A stretch of 61,810 nucleotides of DNA. It comes from Terriglobia bacterium (GTDB taxonomy: Bacteria; Acidobacteriota; Terriglobia; Bryobacterales; Bryobacteraceae). A model generated the notes under the pieces. It searched no databases and had not been told where the DNA came from. It saw only the letters and a list, made by a program, of their open reading frames with translations. This document shows positions 18,402 through 26,009 of the stretch, in pieces. The stretch covers positions 1 to 61,810 of the forward strand of contig JAJPJN010000113.1 of NCBI GenBank assembly GCA_021324185.1, read 5' to 3'. The translations under genes and the position numbers were made by a program. Positions within the stretch are counted from its first letter, which is position 1. Each line of letters begins with the position of its first letter.

Positions 18402-18902
18402 ATGCGGCCTGACACCGACGGCTTGAAATCGACGCCACCGGCTGGTATGGGCGAGGCCACGAACGGAAGTGCCCAGCATTCGTTCGGCTGCGCTAATGTC
18501 CCGCGCATCCTGATGGCGGAAGACAACGCCATCAATCAGCGTGTTGGCAAACTTATCCTGCAACGTGCCGGCTTCCGGATCGACGTCGTTCACGACGGCC
18601 AGGAAGCATTGGATGCGCACAGACAAAATCCGTACGATCTGATTCTGATGGATTGCCACATGCCGGTGATGGACGGCTTTGAGGCGTGTCGCGAGATACG
18701 CCGGACGTCTGAGCGGCAGCCGGTGATTATCGCCGTTACTGCCAATGCCCTGGTAGGCGAGCGCGAGCGCTGCTTAGATGCAGGGATGGATGATTACCTG
18801 CCGAAGCCGTTTCAAGCCGAGCAACTTATCGGCGTGGTTCAGAAATGGGTGGGCAGCCCGCGTTTGGAGCCTGCGCAGAGCCGCGACGGATCGGTGAGCT
18901 AA
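18402..18902 (+). CDS. Stand-alone CheY-like response regulator
   Basis: The receiver domain starts at PRILMAEDNAINQRVGKL. The phospho-acceptor Asp is in LILMDCHMPVMDG, the Thr switch in AVTANAL and the conserved Lys in LPKPFQ. There is no output domain; the chain ends soon after the receiver. The sequence resembles receivers of hybrid histidine kinases, so it may act in a phosphorelay. The start is uncertain: TTG 18369, ATG 18402 and ATG 18447 are all in frame, none with a strong ribosome site. The 3' end overlaps the convergent DUF72 gene by 4 bases. Confidence 0.85.
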   Translation: MRPDTDGLKSTPPAGMGEATNGSAQHSFGCANVPRILMAEDNAINQRVGKLILQRAGFRIDVVHDGQEALDAHRQNPYDLILMDCHMPVMDGFEACREIRRTSERQPVIIAVTANALVGERERCLDAGMDDYLPKPFQAEQLIGVVQKWVGSPRLEPAQSRDGSVS

Positions 18903-19621
18903 CGAAGCAGTTCTTTGAGCCGCAACGCATTGTGTGCGGCGTATCCGCTATCGTCGTTATCGAAGTAGACGTAGATGGCTTTTAGCGTGCGCGACCAGGA
19001 CTCGATCTGTCTGGCCCAGCGGCGCAGCATTTCCTCGCTGTAACTGCCCTGATATTTTCCTCCCGGCCCGTGCAGCCTCACATAGGTGAAGTCTGTGGTG
19101 AGTTGCAGCGGGGATTCGTAACCGGCCAAATGGAAAATACAGTAAGCGGCGCGATGGCGCGCGAGCAACGCGTAGGCATCGGAATTATTCCACGTCTCAT
19201 TGCGAAATTCGAAGGCGTAGCGGTGATGCTCCGGCAGAGCTTTGAGAAAGGCTGCAAAGCGTTCGGAATCGTAGGTCCAACCCGGAGGGAGTTGAAAGAC
19301 AATGGGGCCGAGTTTTTCGCCCAGCATATCGACCCAATGAAAGTATTTTTCGAGGGCGGGCTCGGGGTCCTTCAGCTTCTTCATATGGGTGATGAAGCGG
19401 CTGCCCTTTGCGGCAAAACAAAAGCCGGGGGGTGAGGATTCACGCCATCGCTCCAGCCCGGCGGGTTTCGGCAGGCGGTAAAAGGTGTTATTGAGCTCGA
19501 CGGTATCGAAATGCTCGCAGTAGTAAGCGAACATTTTGGATGCCGGGGTGCGCGGCGGGTAAAAGGTCCCCACCCAGTGCTTGTAGTGCCAGCCTGAGGT
19601 GCCGATGTGTATTGCGGCCAT
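18899..19621 (-). CDS. DUF72 (YecE-like) protein
   Basis: A 240-residue protein, normal family length. The N terminus IHIGTSGWHYKHWVGTFYPP and the motifs FDTVELNNTFYRLP, FAAKGSRFITHMKKL, FQLPPGW, FEFRNETW and YVRLHGPGGKYQGSYS are the DUF72 signature. The family adopts a TIM-barrel fold of unknown biochemical function and is widespread in bacteria. Confidence 0.93.
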   Translation of the reverse strand: MAAIHIGTSGWHYKHWVGTFYPPRTPASKMFAYYCEHFDTVELNNTFYRLPKPAGLERWRESSPPGFCFAAKGSRFITHMKKLKDPEPALEKYFHWVDMLGEKLGPIVFQLPPGWTYDSERFAAFLKALPEHHRYAFEFRNETWNNSDAYALLARHRAAYCIFHLAGYESPLQLTTDFTYVRLHGPGGKYQGSYSEEMLRRWARQIESWSRTLKAIYVYFDNDDSGYAAHNALRLKELLR

Positions 19622-19688
19622 GGCGTTTTCAAACGGGCACAGCGGGCATTTGCAGCCGCGCTCTTACTTTCCCTCGAAGCGCTGGGAT

Positions 19689-20378
19689 CTATTGTTTTAC
19701 GTTTCGGCCAAGCTGAAGCGCCGGACCTACCGAGACACGCACCGTATTGCGGCCATCTTTGAGCAGATCGCTAAATAAGTGGTCGTGCACGAAATCGGCT
19801 TGAACCCGGAGCGCAAAATGCGAAGTTACGTTGATATCGAGACCGCCGCCGAATCCGTAGAAGCCGGTCCAGTCGGTTTTGCGCCCTGATGGAGCAAGCT
19901 GCGCGACGATAGCAGCGGCAACGGGATCAGTGGGATGTGTCGTCGCGACTTCATGGATGGCGCCGATCGAAGGGCGCAGGAAAGGCGTGATTGGCTTCCA
20001 GCCGTGATAAGCAACCTGCGGGCCGGCCGCGAAAGTTTGCGTTAGCGAATCGATCGGTAAGGTGAGGCTGTAAGTCGGAGGGATAACGTGCGCGGCGATG
20101 AGAGCGGCGATCTGCGAGCCGAGCTGTTGCTGCAGAGAAGTAGTCAGCAGCGCCGGCCCTAGATTCGTATGTCCGGTGCTGACGCTATAGTCGAATCCCA
20201 AGCTGTACCAGCTACGCGGGCGTATGCCGGCCTGGAAGTGGAAGCCGCGCTCGGCCAAATTGATATGCGGGCTTTCGAGATAAGAGAAGCCGCCGTAGAG
20301 GTCAAATCTGCCTACATACGTTTGCTGCGCGAAGAGTGCCGGGGTGAAGAGCGCCAGTAACAGAAGTGAGCGAAGCAT
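19689..20378 (-). CDS. Outer-membrane beta-barrel protein
   Basis: A 229-residue protein. The start at 20378 is chosen because GGAGG lies six bases upstream; an ATG nine codons earlier lacks one. The signal peptide MLRSLLLLALFTPALFAQQ is followed by alternating aromatic and polar strands (FDLYGGFSYLES, GFHFQAGIRPRSWYSLGFDY, FYGFGGGLDINVTSHFALRV) typical of small OmpA/OprF-like barrels. The last strand (VRVSVGPALQL) is close to the C terminus. Probably a porin-like or structural outer-membrane protein; no ligand can be inferred. Confidence 0.82.
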   Translation of the reverse strand: MLRSLLLLALFTPALFAQQTYVGRFDLYGGFSYLESPHINLAERGFHFQAGIRPRSWYSLGFDYSVSTGHTNLGPALLTTSLQQQLGSQIAALIAAHVIPPTYSLTLPIDSLTQTFAAGPQVAYHGWKPITPFLRPSIGAIHEVATTHPTDPVAAAIVAQLAPSGRKTDWTGFYGFGGGLDINVTSHFALRVQADFVHDHLFSDLLKDGRNTVRVSVGPALQLGRNVKQ

Positions 20379-20472
20379 AAATGTGCCTCCGATTCGAACA
20401 GCCATTATATGTAAGCCGCATTATTTTTGTGGGGATTGCCGAAAACGGCAACGATATCATTGCTTCATTCCC

Positions 20473-22953
20473 ATGTTCCGACCGGTTTTCAGCATTCTCG
20501 CGATATCTGTCACCGCTCTAGCAACTCTTGCGGGCACGGCCAAATTCAGCCTGACGATTGAAAACATCATGCGCGGGCCGCAACTGGTAGGCACCGAGCC
20601 TACGCAGGTCCGCTGGTCAGGCGATAGTGAAAAGATCTACTTCCAATGGAAGCGCGCCTCCGATCCTGAAAATGCGCCGCTCGATACCTACGAGGTGAAC
20701 CGCGACGGCTCCGGTTTGCGCAAGCTTTCCGACGACGAAGCGCGCCTGGCGCGGCCATTCGCGGTGGATACAAATAAGGACCGTACACTCAGCGTATTTG
20801 CGCAGGACGGCGATATCGTGGTGATCGAAAACGCCACCGGTAAGCGGCGGCAAGTGACGAAGACGGCCGAGGCGGAGACGAATCCGCGCTTCACGCCGGA
20901 CGGCCATCACATCACTTTTCAACGCGGCGGGAATCTGTTCCTGATGTCGCTCGATAATGGCGATCTGGAGCAGCTCACCGACATTCATCCGGCTGCCGCT
21001 CCGGGCACGGCGGCACCAAGCGGGGCAGGGCAAGGCGGCCGAGGCGGGCAAGGCCGCGGCGGCCAGACAACGGCACAGGCGATATCGAGCAGCACAAGCG
21101 CGGAATCCAGCGAGAAAAAAGAGGGCGGCGCGCAGGAGTATCTGAAGAAGGAGCAGGCGGATCTTTTCGAGACCGTACGCGACCGCGAAAAGCTTCAGAA
21201 AGAAAACGAAGAAAAGCGCAAGAAGCTGAATCCACGCAAACCGTATAACTTGCAAGCTCGCCAGAGTCTGAACGGGCTTCAGCTTTCGCCCGACGGCAAG
21301 TACGTTTTCGGAGTCTTGACGCAGGCCGATCCGAATAACAAGCCGGACAACGTGCCCAACTGGATCACCGATTCCAGTTTTCCGGAGGAGATTCCGGGAC
21401 GGCCACGCGTGGGCGACGATTTGCAGCAGCGGCGGCTGGTAGTGATAAACGTCGTTACCGGCGAAGTACAGCAAGTGGATCATGAACAGGTCAAAATGCC
21501 TGCGGCGCAGATTGAAGATGGAGGCGCGTGCGGCGGCCGCGGCGGTTTTGGAGGCGGTGGAGGCGGCGGTTTCGGCGGGTTCCAAACGGTGAATTTTTCA
21601 GAGGACGGCAAGGCCGTTTTCACCGGCCGGTCGCACGACAATAAGACCTGCTGGATTTTCGCGCTCGATCCTGCGGCGGCCAAAGCGCGCGTGCTTTTTG
21701 AAGATCAGGATAAGGCGTGGATTGGCGGTCCGGGAGGCGGGCAGGGCTGGCTGGGCGATAATCAAACCTATTTCTTCACTTCTGAGCGCGACGGGTTCAA
21801 TCATCTCTATGAAGTTCCGTTTTCAGGCGGCGCGCCCAAGGAAATGGGTTCGGGTAAGTATGAAGTTACCCGGGTTGAGCTATCGCACGATAAGTCGCGT
21901 TTCTTCATCACCAGCAGCGAGGGCGATTTAGCGGAACAGAATCTCTGGTCGCTTCCGGTTACAGGTGGCGAGCCTACCCGAATCACGAAACAGACCGGAG
22001 TGCACCAGGCGACTCTCTCACCGGATGAAAAATGGTTAGCCGATGTTTATTCCTATGTCAACAAGCCGCCGGAGCTGTATGTGCAGCCGAACGAAGCGGG
22101 CGCGGAGCCCAAGCGCCTGACCGAATCGCCGGCGCCCGAATTTGCCGAATATCCATGGCTTGACACGCCCATTATTCACATTCCCGCGCGGGACGGCGCG
22201 CAGATTCCCGCGCAGATCTATAAGCCGGCAAACTTCCGAAAGGGCGGACCGGCGGTCATTTTTGTGCATGGCGCCGGTTATATGCAGAACGTAACCAAGG
22301 GCTGGTCCACCAGTTACTATCACGAATATCTGTTCAACCAGTTTTTGATGCAGCATGGGTATTTGGTGCTGGCGCTCGATTACCGGGGCTCGAAAGGCTA
22401 TGGCCGCGACTGGCGGACGGCGATATACCGGCACATGGGCGGTACGGATCTGGACGACCAGGTAGATGCGGCCAAATGGCTTGCCAGCACACAAGGCGTG
22501 GACCCCAAACGCATCGGCATCTATGGCGGCAGTTACGGTGGCTTCATGACCCTGATGGCGATGTTCACACAGCCGGATGTATTTGCCGCAGGCGCGGCAC
22601 TGCGGCCGGTCAGCGATTGGGCGCTTTATAACCAGAGCTATTCGGGAAACATTCTCAATCAACCGCAGAACGATCCCGAGGCCTACAAACAGTCATCGCC
22701 CATCTTTTTCGCGAACGGCTTAAAAGGAGCGTTGCTCATCTGCCACGGCATGGTCGATACGAACGTCCACTTTGTCGATACCGTGCGGCTGGTTCAGCGG
22801 CTGATCGAGTTACACAAAGATAACTGGCAGCTTGCGGTTTATCCGGTGGAAGATCACGGCTTCAAAGAGGCTTCGAGTTGGACAGATGAGTACAAGCGCA
22901 TCTTCAATCTGTTTGAGACGAATCTGAAGAAGAACGGGAACGGGTCGATTTAG
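20473..22953 (+). CDS. Secreted S9-family (prolyl oligopeptidase/DPP-like) serine peptidase
   Basis: An 826-residue protein from ATG 20473. The signal peptide is MFRPVFSILAISVTALATLAG. A beta-propeller region (about 30-580) contains TolB-like blade motifs (NPRFTPDGHHI, LSPDEKWLADV). The C-terminal alpha/beta-hydrolase carries the serine in YGGSYGGFM (near 687), the aspartate in GMVDTNVH (near 760) and the histidine in EDHGF (near 794). It should cleave peptides in the periplasm. Two odd low-complexity insertions interrupt the propeller: a Gly/Gln/Arg stretch near 178-200 and a poly-Gly stretch near 350-371. A longer reading from 20344 overlaps the divergent barrel gene and is not credited. 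Confidence 0.94.
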   Translation: MFRPVFSILAISVTALATLAGTAKFSLTIENIMRGPQLVGTEPTQVRWSGDSEKIYFQWKRASDPENAPLDTYEVNRDGSGLRKLSDDEARLARPFAVDTNKDRTLSVFAQDGDIVVIENATGKRRQVTKTAEAETNPRFTPDGHHITFQRGGNLFLMSLDNGDLEQLTDIHPAAAPGTAAPSGAGQGGRGGQGRGGQTTAQAISSSTSAESSEKKEGGAQEYLKKEQADLFETVRDREKLQKENEEKRKKLNPRKPYNLQARQSLNGLQLSPDGKYVFGVLTQADPNNKPDNVPNWITDSSFPEEIPGRPRVGDDLQQRRLVVINVVTGEVQQVDHEQVKMPAAQIEDGGACGGRGGFGGGGGGGFGGFQTVNFSEDGKAVFTGRSHDNKTCWIFALDPAAAKARVLFEDQDKAWIGGPGGGQGWLGDNQTYFFTSERDGFNHLYEVPFSGGAPKEMGSGKYEVTRVELSHDKSRFFITSSEGDLAEQNLWSLPVTGGEPTRITKQTGVHQATLSPDEKWLADVYSYVNKPPELYVQPNEAGAEPKRLTESPAPEFAEYPWLDTPIIHIPARDGAQIPAQIYKPANFRKGGPAVIFVHGAGYMQNVTKGWSTSYYHEYLFNQFLMQHGYLVLALDYRGSKGYGRDWRTAIYRHMGGTDLDDQVDAAKWLASTQGVDPKRIGIYGGSYGGFMTLMAMFTQPDVFAAGAALRPVSDWALYNQSYSGNILNQPQNDPEAYKQSSPIFFANGLKGALLICHGMVDTNVHFVDTVRLVQRLIELHKDNWQLAVYPVEDHGFKEASSWTDEYKRIFNLFETNLKKNGNGSI

Positions 22954-22975
22954 GGGAGGTTGAGTTAGGCGGACG

Positions 22976-24706
22976 TCAATCATAGCCTTTTCGTTTGGCC
23001 GACTGACTGTCTGCATTAGCCGTCCAATATTTATGTAGGCTTTGCGCTTGCAGGAGCACGTAGTTGTGCAGACCCGTAAGAAACTCCCGCTCCTCGCGCG
23101 TGAGCTCGGGACGCCAAAGGTCGACAATGAGCACAATCCGGTCCGCCGCAGTATGGTTCCAGGCCTCGTGCTCATAAAAATCATCAAATACCAGGCATTT
23201 GCCTTCCGTCCACTTGCGCGTTTCCGAACCCACGCGAATGGCGCAATCCCCCTCGGGAACCTGTATTCCCAGATGGCAGCGCAGGCGCATGTTGGTGGGA
23301 CCGCGATGCGCAGCCACATGCGTCTGCGGCGCCATGCGCGAGATATAGATCAGTCCAGCCAATGTGCGCACTGTGTCGTGCGCTTCGACTATCCTCGTTA
23401 TCGTCGGACAACGGCGGCAATTTTCCTCGTCTCTTCTTCCTCGCTCGTAGAGCATGCAAACCTGCCAGGAGCCCGTGCGGCGAATTCTTTCCGATTCGCT
23501 GTGAAAGGCGAGATCGTCGAGAGCAAGAACTTCCTCGCGAATGGCTGGATAGGCTTCTTCAAGGGCCTTCGCGATGGCGAACTCGCTCGCGCGATACCAA
23601 GCCGGGCCGTCCGGCAGAGGATAGACGTTCAGTCGGGCCGGGTTCTTAGTAGCCGTAATATCCTGGAGAAACGTGCTCAACCGGGCGGAGATCGCCTGGC
23701 CCGCACAGATTGCGGTTTTGCCACACGCGCGATCCGCCCAAAGCAGCAGATAAGCGGGATCTGAAGAAAGGAAGTCCGGCGCGCACATGTCCGGCTGCTC
23801 CAGCGCGCGCGCCACTCGCAACCACTCGTGAATCGTGAGCCGCTTGTCCCAGGCGGTGCCCCAGGATCGAAGTCTGCTTGCGCCCTCTTCGGCGAGCCGC
23901 TTCGAATGCGCGCGATTTTCAGTCTGCAGCTCGATCAAGGCTCGCCAGAGGCAGGATTCGGGTAAGTGAGGGAATGCTTGCTCGATTTCTTCGAGCGAGC
24001 GAAGCGCCGTATGCAGATGGCCTGCTCCCACATTGTTCATTGCGGAGCGATATGCCGCAATGAGCTTGGTCTCCTGCTCGCGAGAGAAGTGGAGCTTCTG
24101 CAAAACAGGCGGAACAACGCCGGCATTTTCGTCCAGAAGCTGACGGTGCGCGGTTAGATCCGCCAACCAGTTGCCGGGCAGGGAATCCTTGGCCGCAGTC
24201 TGCTCGGCTTGGTTGGCCATGAGCAATACGAGCAATGCGAACAGTTCCTCTCGAGTGAGTAAATTGTGTGCGCCGGTAAAACGATCCGGCAGACGGGGTG
24301 GCTGGCGCGTTTGGAGGTCAGAGGCAGAAGCTGAGGCGACGATGTCTTGCTTACGGGATGCGGCGAATAGGTACGCCAGCCGTTCGGCGCGTTTTCCGAT
24401 CAGCAGGCGCAGGTCTTCTCGCTGGCTGATCGCCAGCGCAGAATTCCTGTAGTCATCGGTTCCATAGATGCTGTGAAAGAGGCCGCCGAGTTGTATCCAC
24501 ATCGGCTGCTGCCAGGCTCGCAAAATCTCACGCGTGCCCCTGAGGTGAGCAGCAAGCGGGCGCCCGTGCGCATGCGGCAAAGCGCGCGTGATTTCGGTAA
24601 GCGTTCGCTCGATCAGGGATTCATCGGTTTGGGTATCAGCCAGGCGTTCGCTGATGCGGGCACTGATCCGGTTCATTAAACCAGCCATAGCCAAATGGTC
24701 TTTCAA
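22976..24706 (-). CDS. AspH-type aspartyl/asparaginyl beta-hydroxylase with helical N-terminal region
   Basis: A 576-residue protein from a TTG start; ATG at 24688 is the alternative. The C-terminal 130 residues match the Fe(II)/2-oxoglutarate Asp/Asn hydroxylase family closely: H467 in HRGPTN, R476 and H478 in RLRCHLG, H513 in YEHEAW and R523. Spacing equals the metal- and 2OG-binding residues of animal AspH (His679, Arg688, His690, His725, Arg735, from memory). Gly469 sits where other 2OG enzymes have the third, acidic ligand, as in AspH. Residues about 215-310 look TPR-like, also reminiscent of AspH. It is divergent from the Asp/Cys/Gly-repeat peptide, its possible substrate (inference). 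Confidence 0.88.
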   Translation of the reverse strand: MKDHLAMAGLMNRISARISERLADTQTDESLIERTLTEITRALPHAHGRPLAAHLRGTREILRAWQQPMWIQLGGLFHSIYGTDDYRNSALAISQREDLRLLIGKRAERLAYLFAASRKQDIVASASASDLQTRQPPRLPDRFTGAHNLLTREELFALLVLLMANQAEQTAAKDSLPGNWLADLTAHRQLLDENAGVVPPVLQKLHFSREQETKLIAAYRSAMNNVGAGHLHTALRSLEEIEQAFPHLPESCLWRALIELQTENRAHSKRLAEEGASRLRSWGTAWDKRLTIHEWLRVARALEQPDMCAPDFLSSDPAYLLLWADRACGKTAICAGQAISARLSTFLQDITATKNPARLNVYPLPDGPAWYRASEFAIAKALEEAYPAIREEVLALDDLAFHSESERIRRTGSWQVCMLYERGRRDEENCRRCPTITRIVEAHDTVRTLAGLIYISRMAPQTHVAAHRGPTNMRLRCHLGIQVPEGDCAIRVGSETRKWTEGKCLVFDDFYEHEAWNHTAADRIVLIVDLWRPELTREEREFLTGLHNYVLLQAQSLHKYWTANADSQSAKRKGYD

Positions 24707-24741
24707 TTGAAGAATTCCCGTCCATTTAGTAATTTTACGTG

Positions 24742-24770
24742 TTGATATTCGGAAAATCGTGCTCTATTAT
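24742..24770 (+). promoter_or_regulatory. Sigma70-type promoter of the repeat-peptide gene
   Basis: TTGATA (24742-24747), exactly 17 bases, then TATTAT (24765-24770), in a local AT-rich patch between the divergent hydroxylase and peptide genes. A transcript starting near 24777 would have its first ATG at 24796, behind a purine-rich AGGGCAGG. This is one of the best promoter matches seen in the window. Confidence 0.7.
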
Positions 24771-24795
24771 GCTGCCAAGGCTTAGGGCAGGTAGT

Positions 24796-25138
24796 ATGAA
24801 AGTCCCAGAAGTTACCGACCCCCCCCCAAACGATTCCAGTGCCATCTGCTGAGTCGTCTCTTCCAACGCGCTCTCATATCAACACCATCCTGTTCCGTTC
24901 CCTGTTGGGATTTTTTGCATTATTCGGGATTCCGGGCAGCCGGGAACAAGCGGCAAAGCGGCTTGTGCAGGTCTGTGGTAGCCGGGCCTCGTCTTCGACG
25001 GTATTGCTGGGAGTTGCCGAGGCGCAAAGTTGCGGTGATTGTGGCGATGGCGCCGATTGCGGCGATGGGGGGGACGGCGGTGATGGCGGTGATGGAGGCG
25101 ATGGGGATTGCATGTACGAGAGCAAGTGCGAGGAATAA
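24796..25138 (+). CDS. Small Cys/Asp/Gly-triplet peptide; reading frame interrupted at a run of nine C
   Basis: As read, ATG 24796 gives only 18 codons before TGA, because a C9 run (24819-24827) puts the frame off by one. A second open frame, from GTG 24839 with no ribosome site, runs to 25138. With eight C the two join into a 113-residue peptide (MKVPEVTDPPQTIPVPSAES...). Near its middle is a hydrophobic patch (ILFRSLLGFFALFG). The C-terminal part has eight consecutive (C/G)(G/A)D triplets, then GDC and a short tail with one more Cys. Cysteines sit at core positions 1, 4, 10 and 27. The stop directly abuts the next ATG at 25139. It resembles a modified-peptide precursor; no known family is claimed. 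Confidence 0.6.
25031..25111 (+). repeat. In-frame 9-base minisatellite encoding Gly-Gly-Asp triplets
   Basis: Units of the form GGN-GGY-GAY, with TGC in place of the first codon in three units, are repeated without interruption. In protein terms there are eight triplets with Asp in the third position, then Gly-Asp-Cys. Synonymous differences between units (GGC, GGT, GGA, GGG) argue that the protein pattern is kept by selection and not by recent slippage alone. A run of seven G lies inside the repeat. Confidence 0.85.
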
Positions 25139-25939
25139 ATGCGAGTAGGCCGACGCGAATTTCTTTTCGGATCGCTTTCGGGCAGTGTCCTGGCGCAATC
25201 GCTCATGGCGCCTGCCGCGTCAACCCTGACGATGCTAACGCCCGCCGACGGCACGGTATTTGACTCGAGCATATCCACATTCTTCCCGGCCATAGCGGGC
25301 CAACCCAATTTCGCCTCGGAAATCCGTCCTTTTTTGGTGTTGCTCCGGAACAATACTGCCCTCACTGCCAAGGGATACGATGTGCGCTGGATGATCAAGT
25401 CGGACAGCGGCAGCGTCGTGGCCATAGACAACTACTTTGTGCAGAGGCATAGGATGCCTCGCAAGGAGGCGAAAACCATTGAGCCAAGCGTGATCCGTCT
25501 TTTGTCATTCTATGGAAACGTGACGCCGCACGACTCGGCAAGCATGCTGCCGAATTCCTACGGCGTCGGGACAGTGTTGTCGGTCGCTCTGGATGGAGTC
25601 ATTTTCGAGGGCGGCATATTCGTAGGCGCCAATACGAGCCAGGTATTGCAGCGGTATATTGCCACGCGTTACGCCGAGCACGACATAGGGGTGCTTCTGA
25701 GCCGCATGTTTGCCGCGAATGCAAGTACGGACGCGATTGTCAGCAGCCTACAAAATCCGCCCAGTTCATGGACGGCGGACCCACACCACGACAGGGCGGC
25801 TCTCTATAAGGAGGCATTAACCGCCGAGGCCAGCCGACTGCTTGCGGTGTACGACAGACGCGGCCTGCCGGGGTTGCAGGCAAACGTGGCGAGGCGGGTG
25901 AGATTCCCAAAGGAGCCACCCTCCCTGGCACTTTTATAG
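25139..25939 (+). CDS. Tat-exported protein of unknown function, coupled to the repeat peptide
   Basis: A 266-residue protein whose ATG directly follows the peptide stop (TAAATG), so the two are probably translationally coupled. The N terminus MRVGRREFLFGSLSGSVLAQ is a clear twin-arginine signal, implying export after folding, often with a cofactor. The mature part has no motif I recognise. It contains YDVRWMIKSDSGSVVAIDNYF, NSYGVGTVLSVALDGVIFEGG and a helical, charged C-terminal third, and no cysteine. It could be a partner, carrier or processing factor for the peptide (inference from position only). Confidence 0.75.
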   Translation: MRVGRREFLFGSLSGSVLAQSLMAPAASTLTMLTPADGTVFDSSISTFFPAIAGQPNFASEIRPFLVLLRNNTALTAKGYDVRWMIKSDSGSVVAIDNYFVQRHRMPRKEAKTIEPSVIRLLSFYGNVTPHDSASMLPNSYGVGTVLSVALDGVIFEGGIFVGANTSQVLQRYIATRYAEHDIGVLLSRMFAANASTDAIVSSLQNPPSSWTADPHHDRAALYKEALTAEASRLLAVYDRRGLPGLQANVARRVRFPKEPPSLALL

Positions 25940-26009
25940 TGAGTGCCGCATGCGGCGAGAGCTTTAACACCATGAGGCCGAGAAAGGGAGTATCCGTAAT
26001 AACGGCGCG

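Noticed and set aside
20617-21585. A 322-codon minus-strand frame within the S9 peptidase
   Set aside because: Shadow of a well-supported S9 gene, with no recognisable domain or ribosome site.
25031-25111. Short tandem repeats as a CRISPR array
   Set aside because: Units are 9 bases with no spacers and lie in an open frame; no cas genes are present.
24874-25431. A minus-strand frame rich in Ser-Pro-Pro repeats opposite the repeat peptide
   Set aside because: It is the complement of the GGN-GGY-GAY repeat. The plus strand has the promoter, ribosome site and coupled Tat gene.
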